In this document: one piece after another, positions 8,404 to 17,527 of the stretch
How positions within the stretch are numbered: position 1 is the stretch's first letter
Layout: each line of letters starts with the position of its first letter
DNA from: Bifidobacterium ramosum
GTDB lineage: Bacteria; Actinomycetota; Actinomycetes; Actinomycetales; Bifidobacteriaceae
Direction: 5' to 3'
NCBI RefSeq assembly: GCF_009299505.1
Contig: NZ_WBSM01000005.1
Location: 124,001 to 188,000, forward strand
Length of the DNA: 64,000 nt
Program-made: the position numbers and the translations under genes
The notes under the pieces: model-generated
Databases searched by the model: none
What the model was told of the DNA's origin: nothing
The model's input: the letters and a program-made list of their open reading frames with translations, nothing else

Positions 8404-9591
8404 CTACAGCGTCTTGACGAACTCGCCCAGCCGACGCAGACCCTCGGCGAGCGCCTCGCGCGAGGCGGCGTACGACAGGCGCACGTGCGTATCGGCCGTC
8501 GCCGGTCCGAAGTCACGCCCCGGGGTGAGCGCCACGTGCGCTTCGTTCAGCGCACGTTCGCAGAATGTCCACGCGTCCAGACCAGTCGAAGTGATGTTGA
8601 AGTACGCGTAGAACGCGCCGTTCGGCTCCACCTCAAGCGGCAGCCCGATCGCGCGCAGCCCGTCGACCACGATGCGCCGGCGCGCCAGCAGCTCCTGCCG
8701 CCGCTCCTCGCATACCGCAAGGCTTTCGGGCGTGAAGCACGCCACGGCCGCATGCTGGGTGGGCGTGTGCGCGCACAGATAGAAGTTCGTGGCGAGGTCG
8801 TCCACCGCCTCGATGGTGTTCTCGGGCACGACGGCCCAGCCGAGTCGCCAGCCGGTCATGCCGAAGAACTTCGAGAAGCTGTTGCATACGATCGCATCCG
8901 GGTCGGCGAGCAGCACCGACCGCACTTCGCTGCCGTCCGGTTCGCGATCGGCCAGGTCAAGGTACGTTTCATCGACGATGCGCCACGCGCCGCGTTCCCG
9001 CGTCAGATCACACACGGCCTTGAACGTGTCGAACTCGATAGTCGTGCCGGTCGGGTTCGACGGCGACGTGATCATCACGGCCTTGGTGCGCGCGCTCCAC
9101 GCGGCGTCGACCAATTCGGGGGTCAGGTGGAACCGGGTCGCGGCGCTGGTCGGCACGTCCACGACCGTGCCTTCGAACGAACGCACCAGCTCGCGGTTGC
9201 ATGGGTACGACGGATCGGCGATGATCACCTCGTCGCCCGGATCGACGGTCAGCGCGGTGGCCAACAATAGCGCCGCCGAGCCGCCTGACGTGATCACGAT
9301 GCGGCGGGGGTCGATGTCGACGCCATGCTTGGTGCGGTAGAAATCCGCGACCGCACGCCGCAATTCCGGCAGTCCGAGCGCGGCGGTGTACGGCAGCGGG
9401 CGGCCGTCGTACTGCTCGCGCATCGCCTCGCGCACGGCCGGCGGCGCGCCGAAATCAGGCTCACCCAGACTCAGTTTGACCACATCGACGCCATTGGCGA
9501 TCATCGTGTCGGCACGCTCGCCGAACACCATGGCGCGGAACGGCTGCGCCTCGCGTGCGCGGCGCGACATCACCGGTGATTGATTGTTCAT
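8404..9591 (-). CDS. PLP-dependent aminotransferase, class I/II
   Basis: Cytoplasmic aminotransferase of fold type I, 395 residues. The PLP lysine lies in NSFSKFFGMTGWRLGW near residue 233, the GGSAAL phosphate loop near 105, and the SPSNPTGTTIE substrate/PLP motif near 172. It resembles aspartate/aromatic-type aminotransferases, but the amino acid used cannot be told from sequence. Its ATG overlaps the vsr stop by four bases (ATGA), so it is the distal gene of an odd two-gene unit with a DNA repair endonuclease. AAGGA inside vsr serves as its ribosome site. Confidence 0.9.
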   Translation of the reverse strand: MNNQSPVMSRRAREAQPFRAMVFGERADTMIANGVDVVKLSLGEPDFGAPPAVREAMREQYDGRPLPYTAALGLPELRRAVADFYRTKHGVDIDPRRIVITSGGSAALLLATALTVDPGDEVIIADPSYPCNRELVRSFEGTVVDVPTSAATRFHLTPELVDAAWSARTKAVMITSPSNPTGTTIEFDTFKAVCDLTRERGAWRIVDETYLDLADREPDGSEVRSVLLADPDAIVCNSFSKFFGMTGWRLGWAVVPENTIEAVDDLATNFYLCAHTPTQHAAVACFTPESLAVCEERRQELLARRRIVVDGLRAIGLPLEVEPNGAFYAYFNITSTGLDAWTFCERALNEAHVALTPGRDFGPATADTHVRLSYAASREALAEGLRRLGEFVKTL

Positions 9592-10244
9592 TGTGCATCC
9601 TTACCTTGGTTGCTCACGATTGTAGGCGTGGAGGCGGAGCTCATCATGGGATTGTCCGCCGGATCGGCTGTGGGTTCGGCCGTCACGGCATCGGCCGTGG
9701 GTTCAGTCCCCTTCCCCGGTTCATCCGTCGCGTCATCGTCCGCCACGGTCCCCGTGATCTCGTCGATCAGCCGCTCCAACCGCGCCTCACGCGTCGCCTT
9801 CGTCAACTCGCATTCCCACACCACGATCACCTTCCATCCGGCCGCCCGCAACTCGGCGTGTTGCCGCACGTCGCGATCATGGTTACGCAGCAGCTTCGCA
9901 CTCCAGAACTCGACGTTGGACTTCGGCATGGTATGTTTCGCGCAACCCTCGTGCATATGCCAGAAGCAGCCGTTGACGAACACGATCGTACGGTATTTCG
10001 GCAGCACCACGTCCGGGTGACCGGGATAGCGGCGATCGTTTTTGCGGAAGCGCAGCCCGTGCCGGAACAGATAGCTGCGCACGAGCACTTCGATCGCCGT
10101 ATCTTTGCCGCGGATGTGCGACATGGTGTAGCTGCGCGTGCCGCGTGCGTACTTTTCCGGCGGGGTGACGGACCGGACGGACTTGGCGGTACGTCGGGTG
10201 GACTTGGCGGTACGTCGGGTGGATTGTCTGGATTGGCTGCTCAC
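9588..10244 (-). CDS. vsr: Very short patch repair endonuclease (Vsr)
   Basis: Nicks DNA 5' of the T in T:G mismatches created by deamination of 5-methylcytosine. Family motifs in order: TRSYTMSHIRGKDTAIE (about 37-53), GHPDVVLPKYRTIVFVNG with the metal-binding Asp, CFWHMHEGC with the catalytic-site His, and GWKVIVVWECEL. The 218 residues exceed the usual ~150. The extra N-terminus contains a duplicated STRRTAK unit from a 21-base tandem repeat (about 10180-10222), and the tail is Thr/Ala-rich. No cytosine-5 methyltransferase, its usual partner, is in this window. Overlaps the aminotransferase gene by four bases. Confidence 0.92.
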   Translation of the reverse strand: MSSQSRQSTRRTAKSTRRTAKSVRSVTPPEKYARGTRSYTMSHIRGKDTAIEVLVRSYLFRHGLRFRKNDRRYPGHPDVVLPKYRTIVFVNGCFWHMHEGCAKHTMPKSNVEFWSAKLLRNHDRDVRQHAELRAAGWKVIVVWECELTKATREARLERLIDEITGTVADDDATDEPGKGTEPTADAVTAEPTADPADNPMMSSASTPTIVSNQGKDAQ

Positions 10245-10315
10245 AAGATTCCATTATCGCCCGCGCGGACTCTAGAATGGTGTCGTCATATATCGACACG
10301 ATTCAAGGAGGAACG

Positions 10316-11368
10316 ATGAGCCGACTGAACGGACGCCGAGCCGAGGCCGAGGCGCAGGGACTGCGAGTGAACGTCGCGATTCTCGGCGCGGGACGCATCG
10401 CGCATCACATGGCCGAGACGCTGGTGAAGATGGCCACGGACCCGCGGTACGCCGATCTGATCGCACCGTACGCGGTCGCCGCACGTGACGGCGAGCGCGC
10501 GGCGGCGTTCGCGGCGCAGTACGGATTCCCGGTGTCGTACGGTTCGTACGACGAGCTGCTGGCCGATCCGGACGTGGATCTGGTGTACATCGCGACGCCG
10601 CACAGTCTGCACGCGGAGCAGGGCATCGCGTGTCTGCGCGCGGGCAAGAACATTCTGGTCGAGAAGTCGTTCACGGCGAACGCCGCGCAGGCGCGGGCGC
10701 TGCTGGACGTGGCCGAGGAGAGCGGGCTGCTGTGCACGGAGGCGATCTGGACGCGGTACATGCCGTCGCGTGCGATCATCGACGAGGTGCTGGCGTCCGG
10801 CGCGATCGGCGAGGTCAAGGCGATTGCGGCAAATCTGTGCTATCCGGTGTCCGACAAGGTGCGTATGACCGATCCGGCGTTGGCGGGCGGCGCGCTGTTG
10901 GATGTCGGCGTGTATCCGCTGAATTTCATCGATATGGTGATGGGCGGGCACGGCGAGGTGCCGGTGGAGCGGATCGACACGACGATGGTGCCGTATGCGA
11001 CCGGCGTGGATGCGCAGAACACGATGACGCTGGTGTATGCGAACGGCGTGGTCGCGTCGGCCGCGTCGTCGATGCTGTGCGCGTCAGATCGCGGCGGGTA
11101 TGTCTGGGGTACCGATGGGTACGTCGTGTGCCGGAACATCAATAACGTGGAGTCGGTCGATGTGTACGGTCTGGACCATGCGTTGGTGGAGCATCACGAC
11201 GTGCCGGCACAGTTGACCGGGTACGAGTATCAGGTGGCCGCGGCGGCGAACGCGATTCTGGACGGGCGTCGTGAATGCGCGGAGATGCCGCACGCTGATA
11301 CGTTGCGCATCATGGAGTTGATGGACGCGGTGCGTGATCGCTGGGGACTGCGGTACCCGTTCGAGTGA
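10316..11368 (+). CDS. Gfo/Idh/MocA-family oxidoreductase
   Basis: NAD(P)-dependent dehydrogenase of 350 residues. The Rossmann motif VAILGAGRIAHHMAETL lies near residue 20, DLVYIATPHSLHAEQ near 85, and NILVEKSFTAN near 112 (EKS instead of the common EKP). The C-terminal half has GGALLDVGVYPLNF, the conserved substrate-domain motif with the catalytic-region Asp/Tyr. Sugars or inositols are typical substrates; which one is not deducible. AAGGAGG five bases before the ATG fixes the start. It stands alone, divergent from vsr. Confidence 0.88.
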   Translation: MSRLNGRRAEAEAQGLRVNVAILGAGRIAHHMAETLVKMATDPRYADLIAPYAVAARDGERAAAFAAQYGFPVSYGSYDELLADPDVDLVYIATPHSLHAEQGIACLRAGKNILVEKSFTANAAQARALLDVAEESGLLCTEAIWTRYMPSRAIIDEVLASGAIGEVKAIAANLCYPVSDKVRMTDPALAGGALLDVGVYPLNFIDMVMGGHGEVPVERIDTTMVPYATGVDAQNTMTLVYANGVVASAASSMLCASDRGGYVWGTDGYVVCRNINNVESVDVYGLDHALVEHHDVPAQLTGYEYQVAAAANAILDGRRECAEMPHADTLRIMELMDAVRDRWGLRYPFE

Positions 11369-11436
11369 ATAGCGACGCGCCCTCGACGTGAGTGACGCCC
11401 CTCGGCAGCGCCGCGAGTATCGTACTTCCTTTTATT

Positions 11437-11484
11437 AACGGGCATACAGCCGATTCGGACATGAAAAACGGCTGTATGTCCGTT
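11437..11484. repeat. Family A palindrome, copy A4
   Basis: AACGGGCATACAGCCGATT against AAAACGGCTGTATGTCCGTT; imperfect. The gap 11369-11667 holds only this, copy A5 and a tRNA terminator. Confidence 0.85.
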
Positions 11485-11544
11485 GCCGTGAAGCGTATAC
11501 CGTCTAGGGACACAGCCGAGCAGCATCAAGACTCTTCTCCCCTC

Positions 11545-11592
11545 GACGGACAACCAGCCGTTTTCGTCGTCCGAATCGGCTGCATGTCCGTT
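11545..11592. repeat. Family A palindrome, copy A5
   Basis: GACGGACAACCAGCCGTTTT against AATCGGCTGCATGTCCGTT; a degenerate copy with several mismatches. Confidence 0.75.
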
Positions 11593-11633
11593 GCCGAGGA
11601 AGTTGTCCGTTCCCGAGGAAGGAAGCAAATACA

Positions 11634-11666
11634 AGAAACCCCGCAGACCGAACGATCTGCGGGGTT
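11634..11666 (-). terminator. Rho-independent terminator after tRNA-Phe
   Basis: AACCCCGCAGA/TCTGCGGGGTT hairpin with 8-base loop, followed on the minus strand by TTTCTTG. Confidence 0.85.
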
Positions 11667-11667
11667 G

Positions 11668-11743
11668 TGGTGGCTCCGAGCGGCATCGATCCGCTGACCT
11701 AACGATTTTCAGTCGTTCGCTCTACCAACTGAGCTACAGAGCC
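11668..11743 (-). tRNA. tRNA-Phe (GAA)
   Basis: 76-base cloverleaf on the minus strand: acceptor GGCTCTG/CGGAGCC, anticodon loop CTGAAAA with GAA, encoded CCA end. It is read after tRNA-Asp from the same strand. Confidence 0.96.
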
Positions 11744-11755
11744 AGAGAACAGTTG

Positions 11756-11776
11756 AAAAAACCCGGCGAACCGGGT
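11756..11776 (-). terminator. Terminator after tRNA-Asp
   Basis: ACCCGG-CGAA-CCGGGT hairpin followed on the minus strand by six T, between the two tRNA genes. Confidence 0.8.
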
Positions 11777-11792
11777 CATTCTACCATTCCAG

Positions 11793-11866
11793 CGACCCCG
11801 GCCGGACTTGAACCGGTGACCTCCGCCGTGACAGGGCGGCGCTCTAACCAACTGAGCTACGGGGCC
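11793..11866 (-). tRNA. tRNA-Asp (GTC)
   Basis: Acceptor GGCCCCG/CGGGGTC, anticodon loop CTGTCAC with GTC, T-arm GGTTCAAGTCC. CCA is not encoded, unlike the adjacent tRNA-Phe. Confidence 0.96.
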
Positions 11867-11969
11867 GTGTTGTCTTGTTGTTTTCAAGCAACGAGTAGAT
11901 ATACTACCTACATCTCGCCGTTATGCAAACTCCGGCGTGTCGCGCTGAAAATCAAGCGTTTCCAAGACA

Positions 11970-12878
11970 TCATCGCACGTCGATCACCGTACTGTAATCG
12001 ACGTTCCCGTCAGCCGCATCGAGCCAACCGGAAAGATCGCCCGGCAACTCGCCGTTCAGCCGGTAATAATCCTCCGCGTAATCGTCGAGATCATCGAAAC
12101 CGTAGCACTGACCGTTCACCTCGAACGCACAGTCCGCCGGCGTACTGTCGTCGCCGAAATACGCACCGTTGCGTTCCATGTAACCGGCCGCGGCGCCCAT
12201 GAACGCCACCAGCGCGACGATGGCGACCAGCAGCATCAGCGTGTTGACTGCGCCGATGATGATGCCCGCGATCGACATACCCTTACTTTTCTCGCCGGAC
12301 TTGTTGATCTGGATCAGCGCCACGATCGACAGCACCAAGCCGACCGGCGCGAAGACGAACGACAGCACGAATCCGACGATGCACATCACGTTCCAGCGTT
12401 CGTTCGCCGGCATCGGATACGCGCCATACGGGTAGTACGGGCCCTGCGGATACGGCTGGCCCGGCATGGGCGGCTGAGTGCCGGTCTGGGAGTATTGGGC
12501 GGACTGTGCGGGCTGACCGAACTGGCCTGACTGTGCGGAGTCGCCGGCCTGGTATGGCGTCTGCGTGTAGTACTGCGGCGACGTATACGGCGATTGGGAC
12601 GGTTGCTGTGCGTACGGGAACGGGTTGGATGACGACTGGTCCGACGCCGTCGGCTGCTGTGCGTATGCGGCGGCATCGTAGTGCGGCGTGGCGGACGCGG
12701 ACGGATCGAGCGGCGGCTGCGATGCGTTCTGCGGCTGCAACACCGGCGATTGCGACGCCTGCGAGGCTTGCGATGTCTGCGATGCGGACGAGGACTGCGG
12801 TTCCGTGAAGGACTGTGACGGCGATGAGGTGGGATTGTTGTCGAATGGGGTCTGCGGCATTGCGTTGTTATCACTCAT
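11970..12878 (-). CDS. DUF4190 domain membrane protein with Gln/Ser/Pro-rich N-terminus
   Basis: 302 residues. The first ~165 are low-complexity and rich in Gln, Ser, Pro and Tyr, ending in a YPQGPYYPYGAYP stretch, and are probably cytoplasmic and disordered. Two hydrophobic segments follow (VMCIVGFVLSFVFAPVGLVLSIVALIQ and GIIIGAVNTLMLLVAIVALVAFMG), separated by NKSGEKSKGMSIA: the DUF4190 pattern. The last ~70 residues are acidic and presumably outside. Function unknown. TACACT lies 6 bases before the ATG, with no Shine-Dalgarno sequence, so the transcript is probably leaderless. Confidence 0.82.
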   Translation of the reverse strand: MSDNNAMPQTPFDNNPTSSPSQSFTEPQSSSASQTSQASQASQSPVLQPQNASQPPLDPSASATPHYDAAAYAQQPTASDQSSSNPFPYAQQPSQSPYTSPQYYTQTPYQAGDSAQSGQFGQPAQSAQYSQTGTQPPMPGQPYPQGPYYPYGAYPMPANERWNVMCIVGFVLSFVFAPVGLVLSIVALIQINKSGEKSKGMSIAGIIIGAVNTLMLLVAIVALVAFMGAAAGYMERNGAYFGDDSTPADCAFEVNGQCYGFDDLDDYAEDYYRLNGELPGDLSGWLDAADGNVDYSTVIDVR

Positions 12879-12984
12879 ACGTTCAGTGTAGTCACGGTCA
12901 CGTAACGTACGTGCGCGATGTTCTCCGACAGAGTGATCCGCATCGCACGGCGCGCGTGGCAGACCACATCCGGCCGTCTCCCTC

Positions 12985-13032
12985 AACGGACATACAGCCG
13001 ATTACGGTACCAAAATCGGCTGTATGTCCGTT
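12985..13032. repeat. Family A palindrome, copy A6
   Basis: AACGGACATACAGCCGATT and TCGGCTGTATGTCCGTT arms in the gap 12879-13349, which also holds A7 and a tRNA terminator but no gene. Confidence 0.9.
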
Positions 13033-13156
13033 CTAAAGAGGTGAGGAGATAAAAAGACCTGGGGACATTGGAAGATTCCCAACTAGATACCAGCTACTCC
13101 GTAGACACCAACCACTCCGACCACATTCCTCTCCCCCGTACACCCGCTCCTCCTCC

Positions 13157-13204
13157 AACGGACATACAGCCGATTTCAGGGTACATATCGGCTGTATGTC
13201 CGTT
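13157..13204. repeat. Family A palindrome, copy A7
   Basis: AACGGACATACAGCCGAT paired with ATCGGCTGTATGTCCGTT around 12 bases. Confidence 0.9.
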
Positions 13205-13309
13205 GCGGGGATGGACGTGACGCAGGCAGGGATCATGCGGCAGCAGAAACCGTCCAAAAACAGTACCAAAACCGTACCAAACGGCATCGCGCACACGTGT
13301 CGGAATGCG

Positions 13310-13345
13310 AAGGGCCTTGAAATTCCGCGGAATTTCAAGGCCCTT
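13310..13345 (-). terminator. Palindrome after tRNA-Glu
   Basis: Perfect 36-base palindrome centred on CCGCGG with arms AAGGGCCTTGAAATTCC, five bases beyond the tRNA end. No T-run follows, so termination is likely but not certain. Confidence 0.65.
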
Positions 13346-13349
13346 GACG

Positions 13350-13424
13350 TGGTACCCCCAGAGAGAGTCGAACTCTCGTTGTCAGATTGAAAGTCTGGTG
13401 TCCTAACCGTTAGACGATGGGGGC
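13350..13424 (-). tRNA. tRNA-Glu (TTC)
   Basis: 75-base cloverleaf with acceptor GCCCCCA/TGGGGGT (first pair G.T), anticodon loop CTTTCAA with TTC, T-arm GAGTTCGACTC, encoded CCA. Confidence 0.95.
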
Positions 13425-13640
13425 GAACAACTCGATAGAATATACGCGAGTTAGCCCCATCGCGCAACATCGGCGTGTCGCCTTGCGGTCCAAGGAAACC
13501 ACATCACCGATATGCACGCGCCATCATCTCGCGCATCCGCCCGTAATCGCGCCGCCCGGTCTCCACTCGCGCCCGACGCATCAGCCATCGCCATGACGTC
13601 TCCCCACGCTCCGTCACATACCGTTTCGTCATCCACTCGT

Positions 13641-13705
13641 CTTCCCCTCAACGGACATACAGCCGATAAGAACACGCAATCGGCTGTATGTCCGTTGAGG
13701 GGAAG
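13641..13705. repeat. Family A palindrome, copy A8 (long arms)
   Basis: Perfect 27-base arms: the core is extended outward by CTTCCCCTC/GAGGGGAAG, with an 11-base loop. It lies between tRNA-Glu and trmB. Confidence 0.92.
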
Positions 13706-13942
13706 ACCGCACGGACCGACGACGGCACATAGCAGCCACACCATCGCAACGCTCCGCCACAACGAAACACCGTCACGAAGCATCACAACAACATCCCATC
13801 ACATCCCAACCACACATCATCACGAAAGCAACGCCATGACCAGCACATCACATCCCGCGCCCACGCATCCGTCCTGCACGCGTCCCCGGCCTACGCATCC
13901 GACGCCCAGCCGACCGCAGCAACGCCGCCGCAAGCCACGCCG
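13706..13942. other. C/A-rich, G-poor gene-free stretch
   Basis: About 235 bases downstream of trmB. The plus strand is strongly enriched in C and A and poor in G and T (for example CATCACATCCCAACCACACA). No convincing gene. Such composition on an RNA could be a Rho loading region, but no plus-strand transcript is known here. Confidence 0.4.
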
Positions 13943-14803
13943 TCACACGGCGCGGTAAGTGAAGTCGTGGATCACACGACCTGCCGCCAGTCCCTTTTTC
14001 TCGAAATTGGTGAGCACGCGACCGTCGAACCGCGTGGACTCCGTGAAATCGGCGTGCGGCAGGTCGACGGCAGTCTCGGCGTTGCCCTTGCCGACGTGTG
14101 CGGTCGGCAAGCTCACGGTCAGTGTGCCAACGTTCGCAAACCCGTCAGCGTCGTCCATCACCTCGTGCACGTGCAGCGCGTAGTCCTCGATGTCGGTGGC
14201 GATGCGCCACACGCCCCCATCAGCCAACGCGCGCCGCACGTCACATGCCAGTTCCAGCTGCACGATGCGCCGCTTGTGATGCTTCATCTTCGGCCACGGA
14301 TCCGGAAAGAACGTCCACACCTCGGCTGCAACGCCCGGATCGCACGCCTTGAACAGCTCGGGGGCGTTCACCTGCGCGATGCGAAGGTTCGCAAGCCCCT
14401 GCTTGCCGGCGAGCAGCAATGTATGCGCCACGCCCGGATCGTAGACCTCGAGCGCGAGGAAGTTCACGTCGGGGCGCGCCGCGGCGGCCGCGACGACGTT
14501 CTCGCCCTGTCCACTGCCGATCTCGATGATCAACGGGTGATCATTGCCCCACGTGTCGCGCACGAATCCCGCATCGAAACGGAAGTCGTCGCGCACGTCC
14601 AGCGATCCCTCGCCCGCGGTGATGTCCAGCAGATACCGGTCGGCGTACGTGTCCCACGCACGTTGCAGCCGATCGTCAAGACGCGCGGATCGACGGACGA
14701 ACGAGAGCACCTTGCGACCGTACAGCGGCGGACGATCGGCGTTGACCTCGACGGACGACGCGGCTGCGGGGGCGGCGGATGGTTGATTCGTGACTTCAGA
14801 CAT
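13943..14803 (-). CDS. trmB: tRNA (guanine-N7-)-methyltransferase
   Basis: SAM-dependent enzyme making m7G46 in tRNA variable loops. Motifs in the 286 residues: [12 protein letters not shown] (SAM site, near residue 93), [15 protein letters not shown] (near 114), and [22 protein letters not shown] (near 160), the TrmB signature with the catalytic-region Asp and tRNA-binding KxxHxKRR. An Ala/Ser-rich ~20-residue leader precedes [15 protein letters not shown], the conserved N-terminal motif. The minus strand reads TATCGT, 7 bases, ATG, with no ribosome site: a probable leaderless start. Confidence 0.95.
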   Translation of the reverse strand: MSEVTNQPSAAPAAASSVEVNADRPPLYGRKVLSFVRRSARLDDRLQRAWDTYADRYLLDITAGEGSLDVRDDFRFDAGFVRDTWGNDHPLIIEIGSGQGENVVAAAAARPDVNFLALEVYDPGVAHTLLLAGKQGLANLRIAQVNAPELFKACDPGVAAEVWTFFPDPWPKMKHHKRRIVQLELACDVRRALADGGVWRIATDIEDYALHVHEVMDDADGFANVGTLTVSLPTAHVGKGNAETAVDLPHADFTESTRFDGRVLTNFEKKGLAAGRVIHDFTYRAV

Positions 14804-14873
14804 ACGTCATACGATAGCGGAACACGCGGAACGCGACAGCGAGCGGCGGCACACAACAACAGTCGGACGCGCG

Positions 14874-15389
14874 TCAGCCGAGCCGGGCCTCCACCCAGTC
14901 GACGATGTACGGCGCGACCTCCTTGATCTGGTCGATCGCAACCTGGAACTCATGCGGGCCGCCGTACCACGGGTCGACGAGGTCGATCTCGTCCTCGTGA
15001 CCGGCCGACGGCGTCGGCAGATTCGGGTCGAAACTGCGGTACATGTGCACTTCCGGACGCTTCTCGGCTGGCAGCTGACGCAGCAGCGCGCGCATATGCG
15101 ACGCGGTCATCGGCAGGAACAGATCGCTTTCGTTGATCTCCTCGCGCGTGATGCGGTGCGCGAAATGGTGCGCGGGGATCTCGTAGCCGTCCGCGCGCAG
15201 CACCCGCACGGCGCGGCGGTCGATCGGGTTGCCGTATTCCTCGTCGGACACGCCGCTGGACATGACGCGCACGCGGTCGGCGAGGCCGCGCGACTCGAAT
15301 TCGGCGCGCAGGATGATCTCGGCCATCGGAGAGCGGCAGATGTTGCCGGTGCATACGGTCATGACGGTGTACAGGTGGTCTGCGGTCAT
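14874..15389 (-). CDS. Low molecular weight protein-tyrosine phosphatase
   Basis: 171 residues, cytoplasmic. The P-loop CTGNICRSP gives nucleophile Cys13 and Arg19, and DLVDPWYGG near residue 136 carries the general-acid Asp (DPW rather than DPY/DPF). Bacterial relatives dephosphorylate protein tyrosines, some in exopolysaccharide control, but no kinase or polysaccharide genes are adjacent. Same strand as trmB and folA, with 186 bases up to folA. Confidence 0.93.
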   Translation of the reverse strand: MTADHLYTVMTVCTGNICRSPMAEIILRAEFESRGLADRVRVMSSGVSDEEYGNPIDRRAVRVLRADGYEIPAHHFAHRITREEINESDLFLPMTASHMRALLRQLPAEKRPEVHMYRSFDPNLPTPSAGHEDEIDLVDPWYGGPHEFQVAIDQIKEVAPYIVDWVEARLG

Positions 15390-15525
15390 CGGTTCTGCTT
15401 TCGTTGCGGTGGTACGGATGTGCGATGCGAAGGTATGGATGAGTTACGGTTGCGACGGGTCGCGACGCGTACCGTCGCGTCGGCCACGCGGGCTCACGGT
15501 CTCGCAGGTGGTCTCGCAGACTCGC

Positions 15526-15564
15526 GGTCTCGCGGCCGACGCCAATGGTCTCGCGGCCGACGCC
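15526..15564. repeat. 18-base direct repeat
   Basis: GGTCTCGCGGCCGACGCC occurs twice (15526-15543, 15547-15564) with AAT between, in the spacer between folA and the phosphatase gene. Weaker GGTCTCGCAG-like copies precede it. Confidence 0.75.
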
Positions 15565-15575
15565 GGCGCAGGTGA

Positions 15576-16229
15576 TCAGCGCTTTTCGAAGGTGACGAAA
15601 CGGTATGCCTTGATGCCCTCGGACTTGGCCGGCTTGAGCCAGTGGCTTTCGTCGGTGATGGTCCACAGCCCGGCGTCGACCAGATCGCGAATGTCCGGCG
15701 CGTACGTGTCGGCGTCGACCTGCGTCTTGAGCAGCGTAACGTACGCCTTCGACGCGAGCGGCAACGCCTCACGGAACAGCTGCGCGCCGCCGATCACCCA
15801 GATTTCGCTGCGATCCATGCCATCGTCGGGAATCGCCTCTTGACGCGCATAGTCGAGCGCATCGTCAAGGCTCTCCGCGACCGTAGCGCCGAGCGCACGA
15901 TACTGCGGATCGTGCGAGACGACGATGTTGTCGCGGTTCGGCAGCGGACGGTACTTCGGATCCAGCGACTCCCAGGTCTTGCGACCCATGATCACCGGAT
16001 GCGAGACGGTCAGCTCCTTGAAATGCTTCATATCCTCGGCCAGATGCCACGGCATGCCGCCTTGGAAGCCGATGGCGCCCTCACGACCTTCCTTGTCGCG
16101 CGCCTCGGCCCAGATCAGATTCACCGAGAAGGTCTTGGGGAAATCGTCACCCCAATCCTCCTCGCTCTCAAGCCCGGCGATTCCGGGCTCGAGTTCGTGA
16201 TAGCCACTGCGGCTACTGTCATGCTCCAT
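15576..16229 (-). CDS. folA: Dihydrofolate reductase
   Basis: Reduces dihydrofolate to tetrahydrofolate with NADPH. Motifs: FSVNLIWAEARD...GAIGFQGGMPWHLAEDMKHFKELT (Met20-loop region and catalytic-site acid), PVIMGRKTWESL (NADP), and SEIWVIGGAQLFREAL. At 217 residues it is longer than typical (~160), because of an acidic ~30-residue N-terminal extension. ATG 16229 with AAGGAG eight bases upstream is preferred over one 45 bases further up. It follows thyA on the same strand, the usual pairing because ThyA produces dihydrofolate. Confidence 0.95.
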   Translation of the reverse strand: MEHDSSRSGYHELEPGIAGLESEEDWGDDFPKTFSVNLIWAEARDKEGREGAIGFQGGMPWHLAEDMKHFKELTVSHPVIMGRKTWESLDPKYRPLPNRDNIVVSHDPQYRALGATVAESLDDALDYARQEAIPDDGMDRSEIWVIGGAQLFREALPLASKAYVTLLKTQVDADTYAPDIRDLVDAGLWTITDESHWLKPAKSEGIKAYRFVTFEKR

Positions 16230-16329
16230 TTCACTCACTCCTTGGGTTAGGACTGGGGACAAGTGTACGGTCACACCGCGACGCGACGGCGACGACGACC
16301 GTACTACGTTGGTTGTACGACGTGATCGC

Positions 16330-16359
16330 GTGACGTCAGCCGGTCCCGACTGACGTCAC
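16330..16359. terminator. Hairpin at the end of thyA
   Basis: GTGACGTCAG and its complement around 10 bases, overlapping the thyA stop. No T-run, so it may be attenuating rather than a full terminator. Confidence 0.5.
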
Positions 16360-17231
16360 ACCGCGACCGGTGCCTTGATCGTCGGATGATGCTGGTATCC
16401 GACGATCTCGAAGTCACTGTAGTCGTAGTCGAACAGTGAGTCGGCCTTGCGAATCCTGATCTGCGGGTACGGATACGGCTCGCGGCCGAGCTGTTCGAGC
16501 ACCTGGTCGATGTGGTTGTCGTAGACATGGCAGTCGCCGCCCGTCCACACAAATTCACCCGGCTGCAGACCGGCCTGCTGCGCCATCATGAGTGTGAGCA
16601 GCGAGTACGAGGCGATGTTGAACGGCACGCCGAGGAACATGTCGCACGAACGCTGGTACAGCTGGCAGCTGAGCTTGCCGTCAGCCACATAGAACTGGAA
16701 CAGCGCGTGGCACGGCGGCAGCGCCATCTGGTCGACCTCGGCCGGATTCCAAGCGGTGACGATCATGCGACGCGAGTCGGGATGATGCTTGATGAGATCG
16801 AGCACGTTGCTGATCTGGTCGATGGTGCGGTTCGGATCCTCGGGCGTGGGCGCGGGCCAGCTGCGCCACTGGACGCCGTAGACCGGGCCGAGATCGCCGT
16901 TCTCGTCGGCCCACTCGTCCCAGATGTGCACGTTATGCTCCTGCAGCCAGCGCACGTTGCTGGAGCCCTTGAGGAACCACAGCAGCTCGTACGCGAGCCC
17001 TTTGAAGAACACGGTTTTGGTGGTGAGCAGCGGGAAGGTGCCATCGGACAGGTCGAAACGGATCTGCCGGCCGAACAGGGAGATCGTGCCGGTGCCGGTA
17101 CGGTCGGACTTGAGCGTGCCTTCGGTCAGGATCGTGCGCACGAGATCCTCATACGGCATGGGGATGTCGGTGTCCGGGCGGGCCGGGATGCGGGTGCGGA
17201 TGTCTGCAAGCTGTTCAGGTGTCAAAGCCAT
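16356..17231 (-). CDS. thyA: Thymidylate synthase
   Basis: Methylates dUMP to dTMP using methylenetetrahydrofolate. Motifs: [12 protein letters not shown] near residue 47, [15 protein letters not shown] near 84, [12 protein letters not shown] with the catalytic Cys near 173, [17 protein letters not shown] near 193, and HVYDNHIDQ near 240. Two ATGs are possible. ATG 17231 (MALTPEQL) is chosen because the earlier one at 17243 lies inside TATGCT, the -10-like hexamer exactly 7 bases before 17231; there is no Shine-Dalgarno sequence. Operon with folA. Confidence 0.96.
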   Translation of the reverse strand: MALTPEQLADIRTRIPARPDTDIPMPYEDLVRTILTEGTLKSDRTGTGTISLFGRQIRFDLSDGTFPLLTTKTVFFKGLAYELLWFLKGSSNVRWLQEHNVHIWDEWADENGDLGPVYGVQWRSWPAPTPEDPNRTIDQISNVLDLIKHHPDSRRMIVTAWNPAEVDQMALPPCHALFQFYVADGKLSCQLYQRSCDMFLGVPFNIASYSLLTLMMAQQAGLQPGEFVWTGGDCHVYDNHIDQVLEQLGREPYPYPQIRIRKADSLFDYDYSDFEIVGYQHHPTIKAPVAV

Positions 17232-17527
17232 GCGTTCCAGCATAGCGGAGCGCGTCCCCTCACTTCCGGTGGTAACCGCAGGTTACCCACGCTTACGGGC
17301 CGTTCAGCGTGTGCTTCCTACGGATGCAGCGGGTGATTTCCTACGGAAAGACACGTGAGATTCACCAAATGCGTACATGCTCCCGCCGCCTCCCGCCGTC
17401 GACGCAAAGTCATGACCATTTGCATATGGGCGTACAGCGGAACGCGCGCGAGTGGGCTAGATTGGGAGGTGACGGACGCGACGCGATCGGCGCGGCGCGC
17501 GGACAGATGGACTCCAAGGAGGACACT

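Noticed and set aside
10277..10315. Upstream extension of the Gfo/Idh/MocA gene
   Set aside because: The ATG at 10316 has AAGGAGG at ideal distance; the extra 13 codons run through that ribosome site.
13836..13958. 40-codon basic open frame (MTSTSHPAPTHPS...)
   Set aside because: No ribosome site, overlaps the trmB end on the other strand, and only reflects the C/A-rich composition of the gap.
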